Source: Garcia nutans (lineage: Eukaryota; Streptophyta; Magnoliopsida; Malpighiales; Euphorbiaceae). Taken from it: a stretch of DNA of 64,000 bases. Within the stretch, counting starts at the first letter, position 1, and every line of letters starts with the position of its first letter. This document shows, piece by piece, positions 47,481 to 58,609 of this stretch. The DNA lies in NCBI GenBank assembly GCA_947685225.1, contig CANTUV010000032.1, forward strand, positions 24,063,501 through 24,127,500, given 5' to 3'. The notes below the pieces were generated by a model, which saw nothing but the letters and a program-made list of their open reading frames with translations, was not told the DNA's origin and made no database searches. The translations under genes were made by a program, and so were the position numbers.

Positions 47481-48219
47481 TGTGAGCAGGGACTTTTGCC
47501 CCTACTCCCATGTGGAATGGTTCTTGCGACTCTAACATTGTTGGGCTTAGAATCTTAGAGAACATGAGCCTAAATTCAAAGAAAATAAAGTCACCACCCA
47601 GATGGGCCGGGAAAAAAAATGGGTGGATGACTCAATTCCTAAGGAATCCCCAACCCCCTAATAAATTTGGAAAGTTGGGTATGTATGAGGAAGGTGAGAA
47701 TGACCCAATAGCCCCATAATGCCTGGTTCATTGAAACTGGCCTCCTTTTCAGGTCCATATATTATTAAATTCTTAAATATTATAAAATAATCCATACTAT
47801 ATACCATTATAAAAATAAAAAATCTTCGTATTAAAATCAAAACAAGTTCAAACAAAATAATAAATGGGCACCCATACAAGAAGGAAACATGCCCTTACAA
47901 CCATGTCCAATGTTTAAAATAGAATAAAATAAAACACCCACCAATTGGTAGAAACATATTCTTTACATCAATCTTAAAACTTAAAATAATTTAAATTATA
48001 TGGAACTTTAACTAATGATGTACCCATAAAGTAAAAACATACCTCTTACATTTTGAATCTAAAACAAACCAATAATAAAAAGACATTCAATCATCCATCA
48101 TAAATAAAAAGTAAACCAACCATCACACATTAAATAAAAATAAATCATCCATCAAGACATAAAATAAATCACAAAATCTAGGTTTTAATGTTACATTAAA
48201 CAATAGATGTATAAAAACT

Positions 48220-48445
48220 AGGGTTTTTAATTTATGAATTAGGGTTTTAAGAAAATATGATTAATATTTTAAAGTTTTATAAAAATACAATTAGGATTTG
48301 GAATTTTAGAAAAATAAGATTAGGGTTTAGGGTTTTTACAAAATTAGGGTTTAGAAAACAAAGCTAGGGTTTTTGGTTTTTAGAAAATAAAATTAGGGTT
48401 TTGAAAATAATTTTAGGTTTTTTCGGATAAAGGCTAGGGTTTTAG
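48220..48445 (-). repeat. Cluster of telobox-like AAACCCTA motifs (plus strand TAGGGTTT)
   Basis: About eight TAGGGTTT motifs occur in some 225 bases, including TAGGGTTTAGGG at 48321-48332, two telomere-type units in a row. On the LTR's own strand they read AAACCCTA, the plant telobox. Similar clusters are at 34478-35175, 36250-36490 and 44280-44520 in the sister LTRs. Confidence 0.7.
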
Positions 48446-49136
48446 TTGTTTGAGTTTGGTTACTTCAACTGTATAAACAAGGATATTGTATGATTATGTA
48501 AAATATGTTTTTATAAATTACTACTGGATGTCTAAATAGATTGTTGTGCAAAGATAATTCAAATGGCTTATATGAGTATTGTAATCTAAACTAATTTATT
48601 GCCCATTAATATTTGAAAGTTTAATTACTTCTATGATTTAAAAACGATATTGATGAACAAATAGCAACTGTACACCAACGACCACTGGACATGTTTCAAA
48701 TAAAAACTGATATGAAAAAAAATGAATATAACCTATTAGAACTAATTTAAACAAAGAATAAACGTATTCAATATTTAAAACCATCATCAGGGCATATTAT
48801 ATTGAATTTAAATGAATTAAATTTAGAATGTACCGTCATTTGTTGGCTCTACCACAATTAAACTTTGATCAAAATTCTGCTTGCAACAATTTGAAGCTCT
48901 GGCCAAGCAGGATAAAGATAGTGTGCTATTGCCTTTGTGGTGTAGTGTTTTTGGTTTGGGAATCTGTTGTTTTTATTAATAATTGTTGTTAACTCTCTGT
49001 CTTTTACTTAACTATGGTTGCTAGGTTTTTTTCCTTCTTTTTTGAAGCTCTTTAATCCTGTATTTATAAGAAAACCATTAGGTTAAATCTTGTAAATGAG
49101 TCTTAGTTTCCTATTTAAGCACGGTTTCCTCTGAAG

Positions 49137-49510
49137 CATATCGAATTAACATTATTTGAATTCGAGGTAAACTGTGACCATATCGAATTAAAATAATTTG
49201 AATTTGAGGAAAACTGTGACCATATCAGATTAAAACAATTTGAATCCAACACTGTCAGAGGCCCATATCGAATTAGTAAGTCAAATTCTATATAGGTATC
49301 CCCCTATATCGAATTAGAATTAATCTAATTCAATATAGGGGTCCATATCAAATTAGGATCAACCTAATTTGATATGGACTCCATATCGAATTAGGTTGAT
49401 CCTAATTTGATATGGTCATGGTCCATATCGAATTAGGCATGGTCCAATTCGATATGGACCATCAATATCAAATTAGATCGGCCTAATTCAATATGGCATG
49501 ATCCATATCT
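49137..49510. repeat. ATATCGAATTAG inverted-word array in a Tat-like solo LTR
   Basis: About seven pairs of CATATCGAATTAG with CTAATTCGATATGG, or variants such as CTAATTTGATATGG, in alternating orientation. Several pairs are near-perfect stems (49320-49420). It lies 191-565 bases from the LTR start on the minus strand, the place of the other word arrays. Confidence 0.88.
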
Positions 49511-49701
49511 GACCAATTTTTCTTTCGGATAGTTTTAGGGCTTTATTCTTTTAAACCAGACCTATTTTAGGCCTTTTAAAATTGGACCTATCTAATCAAA
49601 AGCTTAAAATATATTTAAGCTTAGTAAGAATGGACCGATCATGACATAGGCCTTCTTTAATTAGGACAGAACTAGCTTAGGACCAAAATCAAGAGTCTAC
49701 A

Positions 49702-51150
49702 AATAGATTAGGCCAAGGAAGTTGGAATGAGTTTACAAAAACAAGGCTATTTGCTATAGTTGTCAGCCCAAACCTTCTTGTTAACCATTAAAACCCTCAA
49801 TTTTGAGATGCAAGCTCTTATAAATAAATACCATTTTTTTTTCAGAAGCTTGAATTCCTTCCCCATTCTGAGACATTAACCATTCAATTCCCTTCAAACT
49901 AAATGCTCAACCAGTAAGTTGGAGACCATCCTGATACTCCCACTTCTATAATAATGTATTAGAGAAGATGGTCCAAAAATTGCTAGATACAGGGGTGATT
50001 CAGCACAATAGAAGCCCTTTTTCTTTTCTAGCCTTATTATTGACGAAAAAAAGTGAAGTTGGCATTTTTTTTTATTGATTACAGAGAGCTATATGACCTC
50101 ATAGTGAAGGAAAAATTTCCCATTCCCATAATTGAAGACCTTCGAGACGAATTGAATGGGGCAATGTCATTTTCAAAGATAGACTTGAGAGCTGGGTACT
50201 ATATGAATGGTGTGAAGATATCCATAAAATGACTTTTAAAACCCACTTTAGATACTTTGAATTTGTTGTCATGCTTTTGGCCTTTCGAATGCGCCTGCAA
50301 CTTGCCAAGCTCTAATGGAAAGCTTGTTTAAGCCTTATCTCATAAGATTTGTGCTATTATTTTTTTTATGATATTCCAGTCTTTAGTTCCTCCTATGAAT
50401 TTCATCTTACTCACCTAGAGTTATTATTTTAAGTATTGGCTAGTGCTCAGTTGTTTGCTAAATGGAAGAAGTGTGTGCTTGGAAGGTTGTCTGTAGAGTA
50501 TTTGGGACATGTAATATCAACTAATAGTGTTGCTACATATGAATAAAAAATACATGATATGCTTAATTAGCTTGTACTTAAAACTCTCAAGCAATTAAGG
50601 GGCTTTCTAGAGCTTACTGGATATTACAGAAAGTTCATCAGGAATTATGGTCAATTAAGTCAACTTTAATCCAACTACTTAAAAAAAGATGCATTCAAAT
50701 AGAGTTTAGAAGATGAAGTAGCTTTCCAATGTTTGAAACAGGCCATGGTTCAAGCCCCTGTATTAGCTTGAATAGAATTTTCCAAACCCTTTGTGATGGA
50801 ATCCAACGCTAGCAATACTGGGGTAGGGGTTGTACTAATGCAAAAGGGGAGACCAATTGCCCACCTATCTAAACCCTTGAGCCTAGAAATCAGTTGCTTT
50901 CAGCCTATGAAAGAGAGCATTTGGCTATTATAATGGTTGTGACAAGATGGAAACATTAACTGTAACATGGTCAATTCATTATAAAAACTAATTAGAAAAG
51001 TGTAAGTGTTGGAACAAAAGCTTCACACCTACATACAATAGAAGGGAATTACCAAGTTATTTGGGTTAGATTATCAAATTTTATACAAAGATGGCTCAAA
51101 GAATAGGGCACCTAATGCTCTATCTAAAAAATTTGATAAAGAAGCCAAAT
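49702..51150 (+). pseudogene. Reverse transcriptase and RNase H of the old gypsy element (broken)
   Basis: RT pieces in several frames: VQKLLDTGVIQHNRSPF, KFPIPIIEDLRDELNGAM, FSKIDLRAGYY and THFRYFEFVV. The catalytic centre near 50355-50380 reads FFYDIPVFS, so one of the paired aspartates is gone. RNase H has VMESNASNTGVGVVLMQ near 50797, where the first catalytic Asp is replaced by Asn. Stops and frameshifts are frequent. No activity is possible. Confidence 0.85.
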
Positions 51151-51339
51151 ACTATTTCAATGACTTTTTCCATAATTCCTACTTGGGTGACTGAAGTGGA
51201 AGAAAGTTATAAAGAGAACCCTCAAATATATGAATTAATTGTGGAAACTAAAACTAATCCTTCTTCTTAGCCAAAATTTTCTTTTCAAGGAGGATTTCTT
51301 CGATTTAAAGGGAAGGTTTGCATTGGCAAGAGTATGAAA

Positions 51340-52528
51340 TTGAGAATAAAACTACTAACTCAATTCCATAACTTTGCCAGTGGAGGTCATTCTGACATGT
51401 AAGCTACCTTTAATAGACTTAGATATTACTTTTATTGGCCATAAATGCATAAAATAGTGAAATAAAGGATAGCCTCTTGTATGTAGTAGGTGCAAATCAG
51501 AATCATGCCCTTATCCTAGCCTTCTTCAACCATTGCCTAGTCCTAGTATAGCTTGGAGCACTATGAGTGTGGATTTTATAGAATAATTATTGAAATCTAG
51601 TGGATTTGATACCTTCTTAGTGGTGGTTGATAGTTTAACAAAATCGGGCCATTTTATTCCTTTAGCACAACCATTCTTAGCAACCTCAGGTGTTAAATCT
51701 TTTTTGGATCACATTAGAAAAATTAATGGGATTCCATAGATTATTATCTCTAACAGAGACAAAATTTTCACTGGTATCTTTTGGAAAGAGCTCTTTAGAT
51801 TATTAGGGGTTTAATTACAATTCATCTCAATGTACCATCCTAAAATTGATGGCCAAATGGAACGACTCAATAGAACACTGGAAGGCTATTTAAGGTGCAT
51901 TTTTCATTTAAGCCCCAAGAGATGGAGAGGGTTTTTTAGCATGGCTGAATGGTGGTACAACACCTCATTTCACTCAACTGTTAAGATGTCACCCTTTAAG
52001 GCTCTCTTTGGTCATGAAAACCCCTCCCTCAATTTCCCACACAAGTTGTTGTTGTGGAAGACTTTATAAAGCGGAGAGAAGCTCTCAATACTAAACTCAA
52101 ATAGCAACTACAATTAGCAAAAGATAGGATGAAGCTCCATGTAGACTAGAAACTTAACATGAATTTGAGGTGGGAGATGAGGTATACCTTAAATTACAAC
52201 CCAATAGGCAAAACTCATTGCTCTCAGAAGGCACCTTAAATTGGTTACCAAATATTATGACCCCTTTCTAATTCTAGAAAAAAATAGCTCAATTGCATCC
52301 AACATTCTTCTCCCTCCCCATTCAAAATTTCATCCCATTTTCCATGTTTCCTTACTTTTATTGACCTTCCTACAAATCATAAAGGAGAGATTTTGGTGGG
52401 TCCTAAAAAAAATTCTCAACTCTAGAGTCATATTAAGAGTAGATACTCATGTGCAGTGGCTACTCATTAAATTGATCAATCTACCAACAATTGACTCAAC
52501 CTGGGAGGGTACTTCTTTTATTGAATAA
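51340..52528 (+). pseudogene. Integrase of the old gypsy element (broken), with chromodomain-like end
   Basis: The zinc domain is seen as HNFASGGHSDM near 51370. The core has VDFI (first Asp, near 51571), DSLTKSGHFIPLAQPF, NRDKIFTGIFWKELF (second Asp) and KIDGQMERLNRTLEGYLR (Glu, near 51850). YNTSFHSTVKMSPFKALFG and FHPIFHVSLL mark the C-terminal part. The last frame, VDTHVQWLLIKL to DSTWEG, is chromodomain-like. In-frame stops and shifts break it throughout. Confidence 0.85.
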
Positions 52529-52536
52529 CAATTTTT

Positions 52537-52550
52537 AGAAGGGGAGGGCA
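52537..52550 (+). other. Polypurine tract of the old gypsy element
   Basis: AGAAGGGGAGGGCA lies one base before the 3' LTR start at 52552. Confidence 0.8.
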
Positions 52551-52975
52551 TTGTTAAGTATAGTAGGAAGAAGAGTAATGGGGTAGTATGTAAAAATGCA
52601 AAATGAAGAGTGTGATGATGTAAATAGGACAAAAGAGCCAACGACTCAGTAGTGGAGTAGTCCAGAATGTAGTGCAAGAATGTTAACTGATTTTGTATTT
52701 TTGCTAATGAGTTCTTATATAGTGGTACTTGTTAGTGTTGTATCCTAGGCCAATGGGATTTATGCATATAATAAGAAATTTCATTATCATGTGCATGTTT
52801 ATTATTTTAATATGATTAAAGTTTCATGAATAGATAATTCAACTTCATGTCATCAAGTATGTGACTTGATAGTAAAATCTTAAAATAATATAAATTCTAT
52901 TCTAAATTATCCCTAATTAATCATTATTGATGGAACAATAATGAATAAATACTAATAAATTATTTAACTGATGAT

Positions 52976-54654
52976 TGATGCGTCGTGCCTAGAGCTATAC
53001 TAATACCTCAAGTGCACGGGTCGCCCAAGTAATAAAGTAGTGAGTGAGTTATCATTCCACTGAGGACAAGGCCAAGCACTAGTGCAAATCTTAACTGTTG
53101 TTTAGCAAATCAATATTTTTGTGAAGTTTTGTAATTGAAAGTAATTAACTTAAACAAATGAAAGTAAAGATAAATTGTGTGTTGTGTAAAAAGGTTTGAT
53201 GATAAAGATACTATCTAGATATTGAATCCCCCTAGCCTCAATTAGACTAAAACCTCTCTCGAGTGAATTAATCCCTAATCACTAAGTAGAGTGCCGGAAT
53301 CTCTTCTCAAAATACAATTAAATAGATCATGCATTAAGAACAAGGAACTATATACCAAAGGATCTTGTAAGTTTATCTCTAGCACCCCAATCAATCCTCA
53401 ACCCTTATGAGTAATCAATTCATATCAAGCTTTCTCAAGTCAATAATATGAAAATGACAACCAATCAATAAACATGCTATTATCAATTGGCAATAATCAA
53501 TAAGCATCATAAGAATAAAACAACTCAATCAATTAAAATCATTCAATCATACAAATAAGCTAGGTTTCATTAACATCTAGATAGAGAATGATTTAGTTCA
53601 TGTTCAATACACTTAATACAACAACAACAACAATAACATCAAAATACATAAAAGGAGAAAATAGAAAAACCCCTTTCAATGTAGCTTCTTGAATCTCCAG
53701 GAGCTGCCAATGGAAGATGCAGATGTTGGAGAGGATGGAAATGGAGGATGAAGATGAAGAGTCAAGGAAAGTGTCACTCCCTCCTTGCCCAAAATGTGTA
53801 TGCCCAGCCTCCTCCTCTCAAGCCTCTCTTCTCTGCCTCCGTTCTCTGTTTTCTACACAAAACCTCAGCCCTCTGCAGAAGCTTTTTTTCATCTTCATCT
53901 TCTTCTCTTTTTAAATCATTCCAAGCTCAAACCCATGCCTTCCAACTCACTAACAGCTCACACCACTCTCCCTTGTTCCCCACATCCTCCTTGTTTAGTA
54001 TTTCTTTTGGCAAGCAAAATGTTTTGTTCCCCACTTTGTTCCTCAACCCGTGCAAAAGAATCCATCTTTTTTATAGGTGACATGGCCAAGCCATGAGAAG
54101 CTTGGTCATGTCTCTTGTTTTTCTTTAGGACACGGCCAAGCTAGTTGGCCGTGTCTCTTGCTGCCCTTCTTCCTTTCTTTCTTTTATCTTTGGTTTCATG
54201 GGGTGACACGGCCAGTGGCTTGGCCGTGTCACTTGGGTGTGTCACCTTCTGCTTGTTTCTTTTCTTCTTTTGTTCTTTGGCTAGGCATGGGACATGGCCA
54301 CTGGCTTGGGCATGTCACCTGCCAGTGTCAGCTTCTGCCTTTATTTTTACTTTCTTTCTTGGTCTTCTTTGGTTTTGCTCCTTGGGTGAGACACGGCCAG
54401 TGGTTTGGCCGTGTCAGCTACTGGCTTGATGATAATTTTGAGGGAAACGACCAAGCTTGCTTTGGCTTGGCCATGTCTTGCTTGATTCATGCTCTTTCTT
54501 CATTGTTTTGATCATCCAAGGGAATTTTTCCACTATAACCTAAAACAAACACTTAAAACAGACTTTAAACCAAAATCAAATGAAACATTAACTAAAAACA
54601 TATTAAAATCATACTAAAAACAATTATAAAAAATACTCTTATCAATGATCACAC
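52976..54654 (-). mobile_element. Solo LTR (1679 bp), TSD ATGAT, probably minus strand
   Basis: Ends TGATGCGTCG and CTCTTATCA form TGAT...ATCA termini, and perfect ATGAT duplications lie at 52971-52975 and 54655-54659. Orientation is inferred: read on the minus strand the end ...GCACGACGCATCA resembles the LTR 3' end that precedes the primer site in Tat/Athila-type elements (family knowledge). It carries a GACACGGCC word array at 54078-54478. Several overlapping short frames at 53717-54511 are low-complexity translations, not genes. Confidence 0.88.
54078..54478. repeat. GACACGGCC inverted-word array in the solo LTR
   Basis: Five or so pairs such as GACACGGCCAAGC with TTGGCCGTGTC, and the drifted GACATGGCC with GGGCATGTC, are spaced by pyrimidine-rich stretches. 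They lie about 176-576 bases from the minus-strand LTR start. The word is the same as in the unrelated Tekay-type LTRs. Confidence 0.85.
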
Positions 54655-56283
54655 TTTACTAATCATGAATATGAGATTTTACATCAAAACATAAGTATAT
54701 GATAGAGAATATTATACTGGATAGACCCAAAATGAGAACACTACATGGATTAATGTCATAAGTGATTCTTATCACAACACTATTAAATAGTCCTTCGAAC
54801 TCAAATAACTATGGTTTCCGGCATAAGAAGTATTGTATTTTGACATAATTTCATTCTATCTTTAAACGTATTTAATAAGAATTATTTTTAGAAATTTAAT
54901 GAGACATGAAGAGGGATGTACATGACCTAGATGGGATTTGTTCATCTCATATTTTGAGAGGGATATCTCTAGGCCCTTTGATAAGTAATACTAAGAAATA
55001 TGCATGGCCATACTCAAATAAATTAAAAATAGTTATTAATGTTATTTCTTAAGTTAGTCTACTTGTGAATCAAGAAATTTTTTATCAATCAATATAAGGA
55101 TGACATATTTCATGCCTTATGGTTGATCTAAGATATCATGTAACATATATCTGATTGTCAATTAAGGTTAGTTGGATCTCCAATCTTCACTTAATTTGGG
55201 TAGTCATAATGTCTTGCTAGAGATCACTTATGATTTATAGGCTTAAAGTAATTATTTAAGCTCATTGCCAATATTAAGTGAACCTACAGGATCACACATA
55301 TAGATCGAATTGAAATAGGCATAATTAATTTGAGTTCTTGTAAATGTATTCTTGGAAACGTTATAGAAATTAAAATATTTTATTTCTACAATGATATATA
55401 TATATATAATTATTTTAAAGATGCATAATTATTTTCCTTAATGGTTAAGAAAATCTAATGAGGCTATAAATGTATATATAGGTATTCTGTTTCCAAAAGG
55501 ATTTACGAGCATTTCGAATTATATATACTCTAGATATATATATGAATATATTTTTATCAATTATTCAGGATAATTAATAAAAATTAATTCAAACAGGGTT
55601 AGGATTTAAAACCCAAAAAAATTCACCTAATAAGGCTATATATATACATATATATATTATATTCCTATTAGTTAAAATTAATTACATTTTTGAGAGCATA
55701 CATAAAAGAGATACTCATATTATTTTCTGAAAAGAGTCTTCAGAAGAGATTGCTAGCATACAATCGCCCGTTTTTGGTTCAATTCATTCTTGTGGATACC
55801 ATAGATGGTGTTCTTGTCTTGCAACACCTGGTGATCTATTCGTTTGCTGAAAAGAAAGAATTAAATTTCGCTACAACAGGTAAGATAAGTTAAACCTTCT
55901 TTAGATTTAATTGAAAAATATGGATCCTTGTAGGTCTTCATGAATTATATTTATTTATTCCACTGCTTTTAATTCTGTTTGATATCCATGGAAACCAAAC
56001 AATACTATGTGAATATGGAGGAATTAATCAACTATCAGAATCATTCATAATCTTCTCTCTCTCTTCCTTTCATTCTCTATCTCTAAGCTATTCTGTTGTC
56101 ATTATATTGTGTATTAATTTCAGTAGCCTACTGTTTATCTTCATCATTCATTCATCATTAGCCACAACATTATGCTTACCTTTATAAGAAATGCTTTGGT
56201 AGATTGTATGAGATTTTGGTACGTTCTGGTGTTGATGAGGTTGGGTTTTATCTATAGGTGCCCTCTTACGAAGTAGGACTATT

Positions 56284-56421
56284 TGTATGACCTCAAAATG
56301 TATATATTATTTACATATAACAGGTGTATAAATACAGGTATAGCAGTGGCGTATAGGAAAGGAATCCTAGCCACATGTGGTTTCCTAATTACAATATATC
56401 ACTACAGCTATATGTCTATCA
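56284..56421 (-). repeat. 3' LTR of the copia element (138 bp)
   Basis: On the minus strand it starts TGATAGACATATAG and ends GAGGTCATACA. It is preceded by GCGGGGGGA, the polypurine tract (plus-strand TCCCCCCGC at 56422-56430). A CCACATGTGG palindrome and a TATTTATA box are present. Confidence 0.94.
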
Positions 56422-56462
56422 TCCCCCCGCAAGTTGTAGGGAGCAAACCTGCAACTTGTCCC

Positions 56463-58609
56463 TTAAAGTTTGAAACCGGGTTCTGGACAGTGGCTTCGTA
56501 AGCACATCAGAAACTTGATCAGCTGTATTAATGTACCAAACAACCAATTCTTTGGATGGACTTTGTCTCGAACAAAATAAAAATCTATCTCCAAATGTTT
56601 TGTTCGAGTGTGGAAAACTGGGTTTGCCGTGAGATAGGTGGCAGACAGATTATCAAACCAAATTGTGGGCACACCTTGTAACTGAAAGTTTATCTCACGA
56701 AGCAATGATTGTATCCAAAGAACTTCTGAGGCAGTTGTAGCTAAAGAGCGATATTCAGCTTCCGTTGAAGAACGGGGAACTGTTCGTTGCTTCTTGGAGC
56801 ACCAGGAAACAATATTTTCACCAAGAAACACAGAATATCCACTCGTGGATTTGCGATCATCAATTGAGCCTCCCCAATCAGCATCACTAAAGGCAGATAA
56901 CTGAAAGAACTTACTACACTTGATTAAAATACCATGATCTCGAGTTTGCTGGAGATAACGTAGAATACGTTTAACTGCTGCCCAGTGAGGAAGTGTAGGA
57001 CTATGCATGAAATGAGAGACCTTATTGACTGCAAAAGCAATATCCGGCCGGGTAAAAGTGAGATACTGTAAACCACCAACAACTCTTCAATATAAAGTAG
57101 GATCATCAAAGAATTCTCCACCGGTTTTGGATAATTTTTTCATGGCACAAGCAGGTGTAGAAATGCCTGCACAAGTGTCCATTTTTGCTTTATGAAGTAT
57201 AGCCTTGATATGCTTGCTTCGAGTTAAAAGAGCTCCTGCTTTAGACCAATTGACCTCTATGCCAAGAAAATAGTGAAGCCTTCCTAGATTGCGAATTGAA
57301 AAACAACCTTGTAGATATTTAATCATAGCATCAATTGCTTTTTGATCATTGCCAGTGACAACTAAATCATCAACATAAACAAGGCAGAAAAGTCGAACAG
57401 ACCCATAAGAAAAATAGAAAAGTGAAGTATCAGCCTTAGAACCTCGAAACCCATATTTAAGTAAGGCATCTGAAAGACATTTATTCCACACTCGTGGAGC
57501 CTGTTTCAAGCCGTAGAGAGATTTCCGAAGACGACAAACATAATATGGTCATTGAGAGTCTTGAAACCCAGGAGGTTGTACCATATAAACGGTCTCTTCG
57601 AGATTGCCATGCAAGAATGCATTGGACACATCCAACTGAATACATTGCCAGCCCAATGACACTGCAATAGAGAGAATTGTACGAATAGTAATCGGTTTGA
57701 CGACCGGACTAAATGTGTCTTGAAAATCTACTTCAGGTCGCTGATGAAATCCCTTGGCCACTAGACGAGCTTTGTAACGTTCTAAAGTTACATCGGGATT
57801 GAGTTTTTGCTTGAAGACCCACTTACAACCAACTAAATTCTGAGCAGAATGTGGTGGAACCAAGTCCCATGTTCCATTTGCAAGAAGTGCATTAAATTCA
57901 GCTGCCATAGCTGCACGCCATTCAAGATATTTGGCTGCCTCAGAGTATGTCTTTGGAGAGGCTGGTGTGTGCCGTTGAAGATGATATGATTTTGGTTTCA
58001 AACTGCCAGTCTTGGACCGAGTGACCATTGGGTGAATTGAAGTAGTGGCGGTTCTAGCTGGTGGTGGAGCCTGAATTTGAAGAGGTTCAGATGCTGGAAC
58101 CACTGTGGATATGTCTGCACTTGGAGAAGCAGAAACCGAATTCACTACTGAAGACAATGGATCCAGTGTTGGTGTAGACAATGGTAAATTTGCAGCTGGA
58201 ACAGTATAGGTAATTGGTGTAGCTTCGGGTTGTTGAACTGGAAGTGTTTGTTGTTGACTATGAAATGGGAATACCTGCTCATCAAAAGTAACATGACGTG
58301 AGACATATATTTTTCCAGATTCAGGATCCAAACATTTATAACCTTTGTGAATGGTACCATATCCTAGAAAAACACATGGTTTAGATCTTGGTTCCAATTT
58401 AGATTTTGAATAAGGACGAAGCCATGGAAAACACAGACAACCAAAGATACGAAGATGTTCATAATATGGTATTTTACAAAACAAAAGCTCATATGGAGAA
58501 CGATTCTGAAGAGTGACAGAAGGAATACGATTAATAATATAGATTGCAGTATGAAAAGCATATGGCCAATAGTTGTGTGGAATTTTTGCATGATATAACA
58601 AGGCACGAC
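56463..58609 (-). pseudogene. pol: copia pol: integrase C-terminal part, reverse transcriptase, RNase H (two in-frame stops)
   Basis: One frame runs from the deletion junction near 58610 to near 56540. It starts in the integrase C-terminal part (AKIPHNYWPYAFHTAIYIIN, NRSPYELLF, FGCLCFPWLRPY, FLGYGTIHKGYKC), then a Pro/Ser/Thr-rich linker. RT follows with NGTWDLVPP, CKWVFKQKLN, YKARLVAKGFHQ, QLDVSNAFLHGNLEETVYM, SLYGLKQAPRVWNKC and catalytic LVYVDDLVVTGND. RNase H has FSDADWGGSIDDRKSTSGY, EAEYRSLATTASE, TKHLEIDFYFVRDKV. TGA stops at about 57549 and 57087 are the only breaks until a frameshift in the last ~25 codons. It encodes copying functions but could not integrate on its own. Confidence 0.93.

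Larger units (their letters stand above)
47481..49701 (-). mobile_element. Minus-strand solo LTR of Tat/Ogre-like type (2221 bp), TSD AGTAG/AATAG
   Basis: On the minus strand it starts TGTAGACTCTTGATTTTGG and ends CCCTGCTCACA. It is homologous along its length to the LTRs at 33749, 35440 and 43478 but more diverged. Flanks AGTAG (47476-47480) and AATAG (49702-49706) are a 5 bp duplication with one change. It separates protease from RT in the old gypsy element. Confidence 0.9.
52730..56001. mobile_element. LTR-like insertion (about 1.6 kb), TSD GTACT/ATACT, split by another solo LTR
   Basis: Bounded by TGTTAGTGTTGTATCC and CCAAACA inside the gypsy 3' LTR, with GTACT (52725-52729) and ATACT (56002-56006) at the borders, one mismatch. 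Without the nested LTR it is about 1588 bp. I find no coding domain in it. A solo LTR of an unidentified family is the best reading. A 67-codon frame at 55690-55893 has no recognisable domain. Confidence 0.6.
32831..56169 (+). mobile_element. Old Ty3/gypsy element with ~340 bp LTRs, TSD TTATG, carrying several nested insertions
   Basis: LTRs start TGTTAAGTATAG. The 5' LTR is 32831-33168; the 3' LTR is 52552-52729 plus 56007-56169. Perfect TTATG duplications lie at 32826-32830 and 56170-56174. Internal order: primer site, gag with zinc knuckle, protease, RT, RNase H, integrase, purine tract. Insertions account for most of its span: 33749-46425, 47481-49701 and 52730-56001. The native element is about 5 kb. 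The LTRs differ at many positions and every domain is broken. The integrase end (VDTHVQWLLIKL, STWEG) is chromodomain-like, so a chromovirus with short LTRs is likely. Confidence 0.92.
52552..56169 (+). repeat. 3' LTR of the old gypsy element, split; parts 52552-52729 and 56007-56169
   Basis: The two parts match the 5' LTR in order: TGTTAAGTATAG to TATAGTGGTACT, then GTGAATATGGAGGAATTAAT to GCCACAACA. Joined length is about 341 bp. The gap is filled by an LTR-like insertion at 52730-56001. Confidence 0.88.

Noticed and set aside
54077..54511. A 144-codon frame rich in Trp, His, Phe and Leu that looks like a membrane protein, and overlapping frames
   Set aside because: It is the translation of the GACACGGCC word array and pyrimidine-rich spacers inside a solo LTR. 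Two overlapping frames show the same low-complexity pattern, and no domain is present.
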